Below, one piece after another: positions 53,890-62,072 of a stretch of 64,000 bases of DNA. The notes below the pieces were generated by a model that worked only from the letters and a program-made list of their open reading frames with translations, did not search any database and had not been told where the DNA came from. Both the position numbers and the translations under genes were made by a program. This DNA is from Pseudomonadota bacterium (GTDB lineage: Bacteria; Pseudomonadota; Alphaproteobacteria; Rhodospirillales; Magnetospirillaceae). The number at the start of each line of letters is the position of its first letter. Within the stretch, counting starts at the first letter, position 1. Where the stretch lies: NCBI GenBank assembly GCA_021848545.1, contig JAJZUL010000011.1, forward strand, positions 1-64,000. The letters run 5' to 3'.

Positions 53890-54300
53890 ATGGGGATCCG
53901 GGCTTGCGTCGCTGCGCCGAACTGGCGCTTCATCGCCGCGCTGAACGGCTTCGTCGCCGTCGCCTTCGCCGCCTATGCGGCCCATGGTCTGGCCGGACAC
54001 GCCCAAGCCCAATATCTGGTGCGTCTGGCCAGCCAATTCCAATTGTTCCATGCCCTGGCGCTGTTGTTCACCGACCGTATGGTCATGGAAAAGCGTCGCT
54101 TCGCCAAAAGCGCGGCTTGGCTGTTCACCCTGGGTATGGTGCTGTTCAGCGGCTCGCTTTATGTGATGGGGATCGCCGGCGCCCCGGCCCAGCCGTTGGT
54201 GACCCCCGCCGGAGGGACGTCCTTGTTGCTGGCGTGGCTGGCCCTGGCGGCGGCCTCCTTGAAGCGCGCCGCGCCGGCTACTGATCGGAAAGACGCATAA
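53890..54300 (+). CDS. DUF423-family membrane protein
   Basis: The 136-residue protein has four membrane helices and the DUF423 signature: FIAALNGFVAVAFAAYAAHGL, then QFQLFHALALL and LFTLGMVLFSGSLYVMGI. Function of the family is unknown. ATG follows AGGGGAGAG. The repeat at 53749 separates it from purU. Confidence 0.82.
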   Translation: MGIRACVAAPNWRFIAALNGFVAVAFAAYAAHGLAGHAQAQYLVRLASQFQLFHALALLFTDRMVMEKRRFAKSAAWLFTLGMVLFSGSLYVMGIAGAPAQPLVTPAGGTSLLLAWLALAAASLKRAAPATDRKDA

Positions 54301-54572
54301 AAAACGCAAATCGAGAGTTGAAAAAGACGGTTTTGAGGTTGAGTCTCTGTATCCATGCTCACTGAAACATGGACTTGATCGCGGCGCGGTCACCATTTCG
54401 GCAACATCCGCTTTTCATGTGATGCGTGTACGTCGTTTTTACGACTCGTTTGCATGATATGCGAAAAGATGTGTTTCTCCCGTTCCTGGAGTTTGACTCT
54501 GCCGGCCGGGATCGTTGTGCTACGATCTTTTGCGCGACCGCCGGAGCGCGATGACACGGGGCAGGGAGAGCC

Positions 54573-54938
54573 ATGGCCAAGACCGTGCTGATCGTTGAGG
54601 ACAACGATCTCAATATGAAGCTGTTCAATGATCTGTTGCAGGCCAGTGGTTACGAGACTTTGCGGACCAAGGATGGCCGCGAAGCCGTCGACATCACGCG
54701 TCGTCACCACCCCGACCTCATTCTGATGGATATCCAGCTGCCGGAGATTTCCGGTCTGGAAGTCACCCGAATGATCAAGAGCGACGAGGATTTAAGGGCG
54801 ATCCCGGTGATTGCCGTCACCGCCTTCGCCATGAAGGGGGATGAGGAGAAGATCCGCAACGGCGGCTGCGAGGGCTATATCGCCAAGCCCATTTCCGTGG
54901 CCCATTTCCTGGAAACCGTGGCCCGCTTCATCGGGTGA
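54573..54938 (+). CDS. divK: Single-domain response regulator DivK
   Basis: A 121-residue receiver domain without output domain. Phospho-acceptor Asp53 lies in LILMDIQLP, acidic pocket residues in VEDND (about 9-10), Thr in AVTAFA and Lys in IAKPIS. Sequence and neighbourhood (rpmG downstream, convergent) match DivK, which controls cell polarity and CtrA activity in alphaproteobacteria. ATG has GGGAGAG upstream. It has its own 272-base upstream region (54301-54572), in which I see no further gene. Confidence 0.88.
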   Translation: MAKTVLIVEDNDLNMKLFNDLLQASGYETLRTKDGREAVDITRRHHPDLILMDIQLPEISGLEVTRMIKSDEDLRAIPVIAVTAFAMKGDEEKIRNGGCEGYIAKPISVAHFLETVARFIG

Positions 54939-54958
54939 GGCGGACTTGACACGCTGAA

Positions 54959-54988
54959 GCCATGAAAAAGCAGGGGCTTTTTCATGGC
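54959..54988. terminator. Bidirectional terminator between divK and rpmG
   Basis: GCCATGAAAAAGC (54959-54971) and GCTTTTTCATGGC (54976-54988) form a perfect 13-bp stem with AGGG loop. The A/T-rich upper stem can serve both converging genes. Confidence 0.75.
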
Positions 54989-55035
54989 CGGATATCAGGG
55001 CGCGTGACGCGATGGGCGCGCGTCAATGCCCGAAA

Positions 55036-55203
55036 TCACTTGATCTTGGCTTCCTTGAAGGCGACGTGCTTGCGCACCACCGGATCGTACTTGCGGAATT
55101 CAAGCTTCTCGGTGGTCTTCCGGGGATTCTTCTTGGCCGTATAGAAATAGCCGGTGCCGGCGGTGCTGAGCAGTTTGATCAGGATGGTGGCAGGCTTGGC
55201 CAT
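55036..55203 (-). CDS. rpmG: 50S ribosomal protein L33
   Basis: The 55-residue protein begins [20 protein letters not shown] and ends with VAFKEAKIK, with [21 protein letters not shown] between, matching alphaproteobacterial L33. The zinc-binding Cys pairs of some L33 types are absent (Cys-minus form). It is a small basic component of the large ribosomal subunit. ATG 55203. Confidence 0.95.
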   Translation of the reverse strand: MAKPATILIKLLSTAGTGYFYTAKKNPRKTTEKLEFRKYDPVVRKHVAFKEAKIK

Positions 55204-55594
55204 ATCGGGTATCCCCGTCGTTTAATCTTGTCGATCTTCGTAGGTGAATTCGGCGCCGGTCCGAAGGGGCCGGCGATCCGAAGCGGCGAAGATACGGATA
55301 TGGCCGCCCAAGTCAAGGGGATTCGGCGAAACCTTCGCGCATGGCCCTTGCCCGGCCCGCACGCATAAAATTTTTGTAATTATTATTTCACAAACCGGAG
55401 CCGCGTGATAGGCCGGCCGCCGTATCATGGTACTATGTCCTGGTCCGGCCGGTGTTTCGACCGGGCCGTCTCTTGAACGATCATATCACCGGTCGCGCCC
55501 CGTCGTTTCAGGGGGGCGGAGCGGCGTGTCCGCGCGGGGGGGCGCCTTCGAGAACGGTAGCTGCCGGGGGATATCAGGAAGGGTTTTAAGAATC
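55204..55594. other. 391-base gap between rpmG and the outer-membrane protein gene
   Basis: No gene is convincing here. The sharply AT-rich run ATAAAATTTTTGTAATTATTATTTC (about 55367-55391) stands out from its GC-rich surroundings and probably belongs to divergent promoters or a protein-binding site. The rest is GC-rich leader with short palindromes. A minus-frame start could extend rpmG only by non-homologous residues. Confidence 0.4.
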
Positions 55595-56635
55595 ATGGCT
55601 TCGCGTATGGTGAAGGGCGCGGCCCTTCTCGCCGTGTGTCTTCTCGCGCCCCAGGTCGCGCAAGCCTGCGCCACCTGCGGCTGCACGCTGAGTTCCGATG
55701 CGGCGACCGGCTATTCCTCCGGTCCGGGTTGGCGGGTCAGCCTGAGCTACGATTACATCAATCAGAGCCAGTTGCGCTCAGGCACTCATTCCATCTCCGC
55801 CGCCCAGGTCGCCGCCCTCAATAACGGCGGCAGCCAGGAGGTGGAGAAGGACACCGTCAACCGCTATCTGACCTTAGGGGTCGCCTATAGCCCCAACGTC
55901 GATTGGAACTTCCAGTTCCAGCTTCCCTATGTCGATCGCAGCCACAGCACCTACGGGTCGGCCACGCCCGGACAGCTCACCGCCAGCCAGCTCAGCAGCG
56001 TGTCGCTCGGCGATATCGGCGACGCCAAGCTGATCGCCAGCTATCAGGGCATTCTGCCCACCCATAATCTGGGCGTGCAACTGGGCATGAAATTGCCGAC
56101 CGGGCGTTATGGCGGCCAGAACACCGTCACCGGCGCCACTGTCGGGCGTCATCCGGTGTTCTTCGCGTCGGGGCCCAATGCCACCCAGACCCTCGATACC
56201 AGCCTGCAGCCGGGGACCGGCAGCGCCGATTTGATCCTGGGCGCCTATTATTATCAGGCGGTCAGCCAGAATTTCGATGCCTTCATCAACGGCACCTTCC
56301 AGACGGCGGTGTGGGAAGCGCTGGATTCGGCCAATGCCAATTTCCGGCCGGGCAACACCACCAATGTCAGCTTCGGCCTGCGCTACGAGCGCACGCCGAT
56401 CTGGGTGCCGCAGGTGCAGATCAATATTTCCCACAAGAGTCCCGATCAGGGCGCGCTGGCCGACACCGCGGATACCGCCGGCACGGTGGCCTATTTCAGC
56501 CCCGGCCTGACCGTGCGTCTGGGCAAGGGGGTCGAGGCCTACGGCTTCGTGCAGGTGCCGACCTATAGCTGGCTGGCCGGCTATCAATTGTTCCCCCGTT
56601 GGAGCGCCAGCGGCGGGATCAGTTATGCGTTCTGA
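55595..56635 (+). CDS. Outer-membrane beta-barrel protein with N-terminal CATCGC motif
   Basis: The 346-residue protein has a signal peptide ending at AQA, directly followed by CATCGC. Many beta strands follow and the protein ends in Phe (GGISYAF), so it is an outer-membrane barrel of the transporter-like type. Three cysteines in the mature N-terminus suggest metal binding or a disulfide, and the next gene (overlapping by 11 bases) encodes a thioredoxin-fold protein, consistent with redox handling of those cysteines. ATG 55595 has AGGAAGG upstream. Confidence 0.78.
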   Translation: MASRMVKGAALLAVCLLAPQVAQACATCGCTLSSDAATGYSSGPGWRVSLSYDYINQSQLRSGTHSISAAQVAALNNGGSQEVEKDTVNRYLTLGVAYSPNVDWNFQFQLPYVDRSHSTYGSATPGQLTASQLSSVSLGDIGDAKLIASYQGILPTHNLGVQLGMKLPTGRYGGQNTVTGATVGRHPVFFASGPNATQTLDTSLQPGTGSADLILGAYYYQAVSQNFDAFINGTFQTAVWEALDSANANFRPGNTTNVSFGLRYERTPIWVPQVQINISHKSPDQGALADTADTAGTVAYFSPGLTVRLGKGVEAYGFVQVPTYSWLAGYQLFPRWSASGGISYAF

Positions 56636-57164
56636 GCGAACGCTCCGTCTGCGCCGGGCGCTGGCCGTTCTGGCCTGCGTCTGCGGGCTGATCGGGGGAG
56701 GGTCGGCGGCATCCGCCGCCGACCTTGCCGTCGGCCGGCCGGCGCCGGCCCTGGTTCTGCACACCCTGGGCGGCCGCGCCATCGCCACCCGGGCCTTGCG
56801 CGGCAAGGTGGTGATCGTCGCCTTCTGGGCCAGTTGGTGCGCGCCCTGCATGCAGGAATTGCCGATCCTGTCGGCCTATGCGGCCCGCCATGCCGGCCAG
56901 GGCCTGCGGGTTCTGGGCTTTTCGCTGGATGGCCCGGAAAACCTGGCGACGGTGCGGCGCATCGCCAAGGGATTGTCCTTCCCGGTGGGATTGCTGGGCA
57001 GCGCCTGGGCCGGCGATTACGGAAGGATCTGGCGGATTCCGGTCAGTTTCGTCATCGGCCGTGACGGCAATCTCCGCTATGACGGCTGGAAGGATGCCGA
57101 GCAGCCCTGGACCCGCGCCGCCCTGAGACGGGTGGTGGGGCCGTTGCTGTTCACGCCGGGTTAG
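56625..57164 (+). CDS. TlpA-like thiol-disulfide oxidoreductase
   Basis: The 179-residue protein has a signal peptide or anchor (about 10-32) and a thioredoxin fold of the TlpA/ResA type: AFWASWCAPCMQELP with the CxxC active site near residue 72, VLGFSLDGPENLATV and the cis-Pro region RIPVSFVIGRDG. It acts in the periplasm, probably reducing disulfides. Overlap with the preceding barrel gene suggests that protein is its client. It overlaps the convergent rnr gene by 4 bases. Confidence 0.88.
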   Translation: MRSERTLRLRRALAVLACVCGLIGGGSAASAADLAVGRPAPALVLHTLGGRAIATRALRGKVVIVAFWASWCAPCMQELPILSAYAARHAGQGLRVLGFSLDGPENLATVRRIAKGLSFPVGLLGSAWAGDYGRIWRIPVSFVIGRDGNLRYDGWKDAEQPWTRAALRRVVGPLLFTPG

Positions 57165-59410
57165 CGCCGCCTGCGGCTCCGCTCGCCGCCGCGCCCGGAG
57201 GGCCGTCCCGCGGGTCGCGGCCGGGGCGGACGGCCGGCGGTTTCGGCCGGGTGGAACAGCAGCGAGCCGCGAACGGGATCGGCCTCGCGCAGAACGACCT
57301 CCAGGGGCTGGCCCAGTTGGAAGCTCCGGCGGGTGCGTTTGCCGACCAAGGCGTGGCGGGCCTCGTCATGGATGTAATAATCGTCGGGCAGGGTACCGGC
57401 GGGAACGATGCCGTCGGCGCCGGTCTCGGCCAGGGTGACGAACAAGGCGAAGCGGGTGACGCCGGAAATGCGGGCGGCGAAGGTGGCGCCCACCTGGCCG
57501 GCGAGAAAGGCGCTGACATAGCGGTCGATGGCCTCGCGCTCGGCCGCGGCCGCCCGCCGTTCCGTTCCCGAAATATGCTCTCCGGCTTCCGTGAAACCGG
57601 CACCTGCGTCCGCAGGCAGGCCGCCCGCGCCCAGACCCAGGCCGGTGACCAGGCCGCGATGGACCAGCAGATCGGCGTAACGCCGGATCGGCGAGGTGAA
57701 ATGGGCGTAGCGGGCCAGCCCCAGGCCGAAATGGCCGATATTGTCGGGCGCATAGACCGCCTGGGCCTGGGAACGCAGGATCACCTCGTTGACCAGGGTT
57801 TCGTTGGGACCGTCCTTGACCTTGGCCAGGATGCGGTTGAAATGCTCGGGTTTCAGCACTTGGCCGCGGGCCAGGGGCAGCTCCAGCGAGTGCAGGAAGT
57901 CGCGCAGGGAGTCCAGCTTTTCCGGCGACGGCGTGTCGTGGACCCGGTACATGCAGGGCTGGCGGCGGCGTTCCAGTTCCTCGGCGGCGCAGACATTGGC
58001 CTGGATCATGAAATCCTCGATCAGGCGATGGCTGTCGAAGCGCGCCCGCGGCACGATGGAAACGATCTGTCCGTTCTCGTCCAGGATCACGCGGCGTTCG
58101 GGCAGGTCGAGGTCCAGCACGCCACGCCGCTTGCGGGCGGTCTCCAGGGCCTTCCAGGCGCCGTACAGGGGGGTCAGGACCGGCGCGACCAGAGGGGCGA
58201 TGTCCGGGTCGGGATTGCCGTCCCGCGCGGTCTGGACCCGCGTATAGGTCAGGCGCGCCGCCGAGCGCATCAAGCCCCGGACGAAGACATGGTCGAGCTT
58301 GGTGCCGTCGGCGGACAGGCGGAAGCGCACCGCCAGACAGGGGCGGTCCTCGTCGGGTTTCAGCGAACACCAGCCGTTGGATAATTCCTCGGGCAGCATC
58401 GGCACCACCCGGTCGGGGAAATAGACCGAATTGCCGCGCTTATAGGCCTCGCGGTCGAGCGCGTCGCCGGGGCGCACATACCAGGACACGTCGGCGATGG
58501 CCACCACGCAGCGCCAGCCGCCGGGGTTGGCGGGGTCGGTATCGGCCTCGGCCCACACCGCGTCGTCGAAGTCCCGGGCGTCCTCGCCGTCGATGGTCAC
58601 CAGGGGCAGATCGCGCAGATCGGTTCTCTGGTCCAGCGCCGCTGCCGTGGCCGTCCGCGCCTGGGCCAGGGCGTCGTCGGGAAAGGTGAAGGGGATGTCG
58701 TTGGTGTGGATGGCGACCAGACTGACGGCGCCGGCCCCGCTCATGGCGCCCAGCCTTTCGCGCACGGTCGCCTGGCGCAGGCCGTAGAAGCGGCCGGGCA
58801 GCAGGTCGGCCAGCACCAGATCGCCCTCCGCGGCACCGCCGGTCTCGCCCCGGGGCACCATGTAATCGGCCTTTTCCTTCCGGCTGACCGGACGGATGCG
58901 GCCCGACCCGTCGGCCATCGCCTGGAACTGGCCCAGCACCCGGGCCTTGGCGGCGCCGATGACCCGGATGGCGCGCCCCTCATAGCTGTCGTCGCGAATC
59001 CGGTGCAGGCGGGCCAGCACCCGGTCGCCCATGCCCACCAGCACGTCGCCGCGGCGCATGGGCGCCATCAGGATGCGGGGCGGTCGCTCTTTTTCCTCCC
59101 AGGCCAGGGGGCGGGCCACCAATTCGCCGTCGCTATCGGTGCCGGTGATCTCGACGACCGCCACTTCGGGCAGGGCGCCGGGCGGGGCCAGGCGCCGGCG
59201 GCGGCCGCGGCCGACCGCGCCTTCGATCTCCAATTCCTTCAGCAGGCTTTTCAGGGCCAGGCGGTCAGCGCCCCTGAGGTTGAAGGCGCGGGCCAGTTCG
59301 CGTTTGCCGATGGGGCCGGGCTGGTCGCGGATGAAATCCAGCACCTGCTGCTTGGTGGGGAGGGGGACGGTTTTGGGCGTCTTACCGACGGGCTTGGGCG
59401 GCTTGCTCAT
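57161..59410 (-). CDS. rnr: Ribonuclease R
   Basis: A 749-residue 3'-5' exoribonuclease: N-terminal helix-turn-helix (QQVLDFIRDQPGPIGKRELA), cold-shock domains, RNB catalytic domain with IDGEDARDFDDAVWAE (metal-binding Asp cluster at about 275-285), an S1 domain and a basic C-terminal tail ending RRRR. It degrades structured RNA and cooperates with tmRNA in removing non-stop mRNA. In many alphaproteobacteria rnr and topA are neighbours, as here. Confidence 0.94.
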   Translation of the reverse strand: MSKPPKPVGKTPKTVPLPTKQQVLDFIRDQPGPIGKRELARAFNLRGADRLALKSLLKELEIEGAVGRGRRRRLAPPGALPEVAVVEITGTDSDGELVARPLAWEEKERPPRILMAPMRRGDVLVGMGDRVLARLHRIRDDSYEGRAIRVIGAAKARVLGQFQAMADGSGRIRPVSRKEKADYMVPRGETGGAAEGDLVLADLLPGRFYGLRQATVRERLGAMSGAGAVSLVAIHTNDIPFTFPDDALAQARTATAAALDQRTDLRDLPLVTIDGEDARDFDDAVWAEADTDPANPGGWRCVVAIADVSWYVRPGDALDREAYKRGNSVYFPDRVVPMLPEELSNGWCSLKPDEDRPCLAVRFRLSADGTKLDHVFVRGLMRSAARLTYTRVQTARDGNPDPDIAPLVAPVLTPLYGAWKALETARKRRGVLDLDLPERRVILDENGQIVSIVPRARFDSHRLIEDFMIQANVCAAEELERRRQPCMYRVHDTPSPEKLDSLRDFLHSLELPLARGQVLKPEHFNRILAKVKDGPNETLVNEVILRSQAQAVYAPDNIGHFGLGLARYAHFTSPIRRYADLLVHRGLVTGLGLGAGGLPADAGAGFTEAGEHISGTERRAAAAEREAIDRYVSAFLAGQVGATFAARISGVTRFALFVTLAETGADGIVPAGTLPDDYYIHDEARHALVGKRTRRSFQLGQPLEVVLREADPVRGSLLFHPAETAGRPPRPRPAGRPSGRGGERSRRRR

Positions 59411-59498
59411 GACGCCGCTTATAGCATCGGCGCCGCGCGCGCCGATACCGTTCCGGTTGCGGTACGACCGGGCGCCGTTCGTGCCGCCGCCGGAACGT

Positions 59499-60068
59499 CT
59501 ACCACCAATATTCGGGATAACGCCGCCCGGACGACAGATTGTTCACCACCACCGCGACCGCCAGCAGGATCAGGGCGCCGGCGCCGACGGGGATGGCGGC
59601 GTACAGGAATCCCAGTTGGACGATGCGCGGCCCGCCCGTCACCGCGATCAGCGCCGTGGCGCCGCCCGGGGGGTGCAAGGTGCGGGTGATGTGCTGGGCG
59701 GCGATGGCGGTGGCCACGGCGATCGCCGCCGCCAGCCAGACGGGATGAATCAGATCGCGGCAGGCGACCCCCACCAGCGCTGAAACGACGTGGCCGCCGA
59801 TCAGATTGCGCGGCTGGGCCAGCGGCGAGCGCACGGCGCCGTAGACCAGCACCGCCGAAGCGCCGAACGAACCGATCATCATCAGCAATTGGGTATGGTC
59901 GACCAGATCGCGGTTGAGCCAGGCCACCAGCCCGATGCCGATGGCCGCGCCCAGCCAGGACCACAGGATTTCCGTCATCCCCACGCCGGGCGGGGCCTGG
60001 CCGCCCCCCGTCATTTTTACGAAATAGCGGCGGATGGACAGCGCGGGCGGGTTGGTCACAGGTGACAC
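59499..60068 (-). CDS. HPP-family integral membrane protein
   Basis: A 189-residue four- to five-helix protein with the family name motif TLHPPGGATALIAV and SFGASAVLVYGAVRSPLAQPRN. Some HPP proteins transport nitrite; others have fused CBS domains. Here a separate CBS gene overlaps immediately upstream (13 bases), suggesting the two polypeptides work as the split form of the fused protein. Starts with GTG 60068 or GTG 60059. Confidence 0.85.
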   Translation of the reverse strand: MSPVTNPPALSIRRYFVKMTGGGQAPPGVGMTEILWSWLGAAIGIGLVAWLNRDLVDHTQLLMMIGSFGASAVLVYGAVRSPLAQPRNLIGGHVVSALVGVACRDLIHPVWLAAAIAVATAIAAQHITRTLHPPGGATALIAVTGGPRIVQLGFLYAAIPVGAGALILLAVAVVVNNLSSGRRYPEYWW

Positions 60069-60685
60069 CGTTTCATCAGATCGTTGAGGAACAGAACCCC
60101 CGCCAGACGGCCTTCGGCATCAATGACGGGAAAGCGGGCGTGGCCGGAGCGGCGGACCGCGTCCATCACCGCGGGCGCATGGTCGTCGATGCCGACCGTC
60201 ACCGCCGGGGCGTGCATGATGTCACCGGCCAGCGGCGTGTCCGCGCCCTGATCCAGACCCTTTTGTTCGCGGCGATGATTGCCCACCAGCCGCAGGGCCT
60301 CGTGATCGTGGTCGGGGGCGATGCAGACCAGGAAATCCGAACGGGTGACGACCCCCAGCACGCGGCGTTCGGCATCGATCACCGGCATGAAGCCGATGCC
60401 GGTTTCGGTCATGCGCTCAGCCACCCGGATCAGCGGCGTGTCGGCGGTGATCGACGGCGCGGCCCGGTCCATCGCCTCGCCGGCCCGGACCGAACATGAC
60501 AGGCGCTCCAGCGCGTGGAGAAAGGCGTGGCGGTATAAAAGCTTGAAATCGCCGGGGGTGATGTCGAGAAACCCCCCGATCTCGGCCATGGCCGCATAGG
60601 CGTCCTCGTCCGAGATATCGACATAGGCGAACGATCGTCCGTCCGGCTGCGTCCCGTTGTTCCCGTCCGTGTCGTCGGCGCTCAT
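60056..60685 (-). CDS. Tandem CBS-domain protein
   Basis: The 209-residue protein has an N-terminal region (DISDEDAYAAMAEIGGFLDI) and two CBS motifs (about 85-135, GFMPVIDAERRVLGVVTRSD; about 165-205, RFPVIDAEGRLAGVLFLNDL). CBS pairs bind adenine nucleotides and gate partner proteins; the adjacent HPP protein is the obvious partner. ATG 60685 has GAGGGG at good spacing. Confidence 0.87.
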   Translation of the reverse strand: MSADDTDGNNGTQPDGRSFAYVDISDEDAYAAMAEIGGFLDITPGDFKLLYRHAFLHALERLSCSVRAGEAMDRAAPSITADTPLIRVAERMTETGIGFMPVIDAERRVLGVVTRSDFLVCIAPDHDHEALRLVGNHRREQKGLDQGADTPLAGDIMHAPAVTVGIDDHAPAVMDAVRRSGHARFPVIDAEGRLAGVLFLNDLMKRCHL

Positions 60686-60797
60686 CCTAAAACCCCTCGG
60701 CATTATGATGTATATTGCTTACCTAATATTATGGTTGATGCAAGCGGTTTTGTCGGCCGCTCTTGACCGCGTCATTCCGCTCGCGCATTTTCGCGCA

Positions 60798-61934
60798 ATG
60801 GACGCCGAAATCAGAGAAATTTCGACCGCGGAGCGTTTGGACTGGCTGCGATTGATCCGCAGCGAGAACGTGGGTCCGCGCACCTTCTTCCGTCTGATCG
60901 AACGGTTCGGCACGGCGGCTGCGGCCCTCGACGCGCTGCCGGGTCTGGCGCGGCGCGGCGGTCTCAGGCGGCCGATCACCATCTGCCCCCGCGGGGCGGC
61001 GGAACGCGAGATGGAGACCGCCCACAAGCTGGGCCACACCCTGCTGGCGGCGGCGGAAGGCGGCTATCCGCGCTGGCTGGCCGCCATCGAGGACGCGCCG
61101 CCGGTGATCAGCGTGATCGGGGCGCCGTCGCTGTTGGCCAAACCGATGGTGGCCATCGTCGGCGCCCGCAACGCGTCGCTCAACGGCCGCACTTTCGCCC
61201 GGCGTCTGGCCGCCGATCTCGGCCGGGCCGGGATGGTGGTGGTCTCGGGGCTGGCGCGGGGCATCGACGCCGCCGCCCACGAGGGGGCCTTGGCCACCGG
61301 CACGGTGGCGGTGATGGCCGGCGGTCTGGACGTGATCTACCCGCCCGAAAATGCCGGTCTGTACGCCGATCTGGTGGCGACCGGCGCGGCGATTTCGGAG
61401 ATGCCGGCCGGCACCCAGCCCCAGGCCAGCCATTTTCCCCGCCGCAACCGCATCGTCTCGGGTCTGGCCCTGGGGGTGGTGGTGGTCGAGGCCGCGCTTC
61501 GGTCGGGGTCGCTGATCACCGCCCGGCTGGCGGCCGAACAGGGACGCGAGGTGTTCGCCGTGCCCGGTTCGCCCCTCGATCCCCGCGCCAAGGGGCCGAA
61601 CGCGCTGTTGCGCGACGGGGCCACCCTGATCGAGGGGGCGGCGGATGTGACCGACGTTCTGGCCGACCTGCTGCGCCGGCCATTGGCCGAATCGCGGTCG
61701 TCGGCCTATGGGGCGCCAGCGCCGGCGCCCCTCGACGAAGCCGCGATCGGCGCGGCGCGGACGGCGGTGCTGGATCAGTTGGGATCGGTTCCGGTGACGG
61801 TGGACGAGATCGCCCGCGACCTGGATTTGCCGGTTCCCATCCTGCAGGTGGCGTTGCTGGAACTGGAACTGGCCGGTCGCCTGGAACGGCTTCCCGGTGG
61901 TCGCGTCGGACTGCTCGCCGATGCCGGTCCCTGA
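60798..61934 (+). CDS. dprA: DNA-processing protein DprA (Smf)
   Basis: A 378-residue protein: N-terminal helix-hairpin-helix-like part (LIRSENVGPRTFFRLIERFG), Rossmann domain with VAIVGARNAS, SGLARGIDAAAHEGAL, SHFPRRNRIVSGL, and a C-terminal winged helix (VTVDEIARDLDLPVPILQVAL). DprA loads RecA on incoming single-stranded DNA during transformation. ATG 60798 is chosen because homology starts there. The topA gene follows, a common order. Confidence 0.93.
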   Translation: MDAEIREISTAERLDWLRLIRSENVGPRTFFRLIERFGTAAAALDALPGLARRGGLRRPITICPRGAAEREMETAHKLGHTLLAAAEGGYPRWLAAIEDAPPVISVIGAPSLLAKPMVAIVGARNASLNGRTFARRLAADLGRAGMVVVSGLARGIDAAAHEGALATGTVAVMAGGLDVIYPPENAGLYADLVATGAAISEMPAGTQPQASHFPRRNRIVSGLALGVVVVEAALRSGSLITARLAAEQGREVFAVPGSPLDPRAKGPNALLRDGATLIEGAADVTDVLADLLRRPLAESRSSAYGAPAPAPLDEAAIGAARTAVLDQLGSVPVTVDEIARDLDLPVPILQVALLELELAGRLERLPGGRVGLLADAGP

Positions 61935-62072
61935 GGCAAAGCTAAACCCGATCGGGGTTGACGAACGCTTCCGCGGGTGCCAATTCTCTCCGTCCATGGC
62001 GCCGACCGTGCCGCCGGCGCGATGCGGGACCGACCGGCGCCCCCGCCTCCCCCTTTCTTTCAGCGGGTTTGG

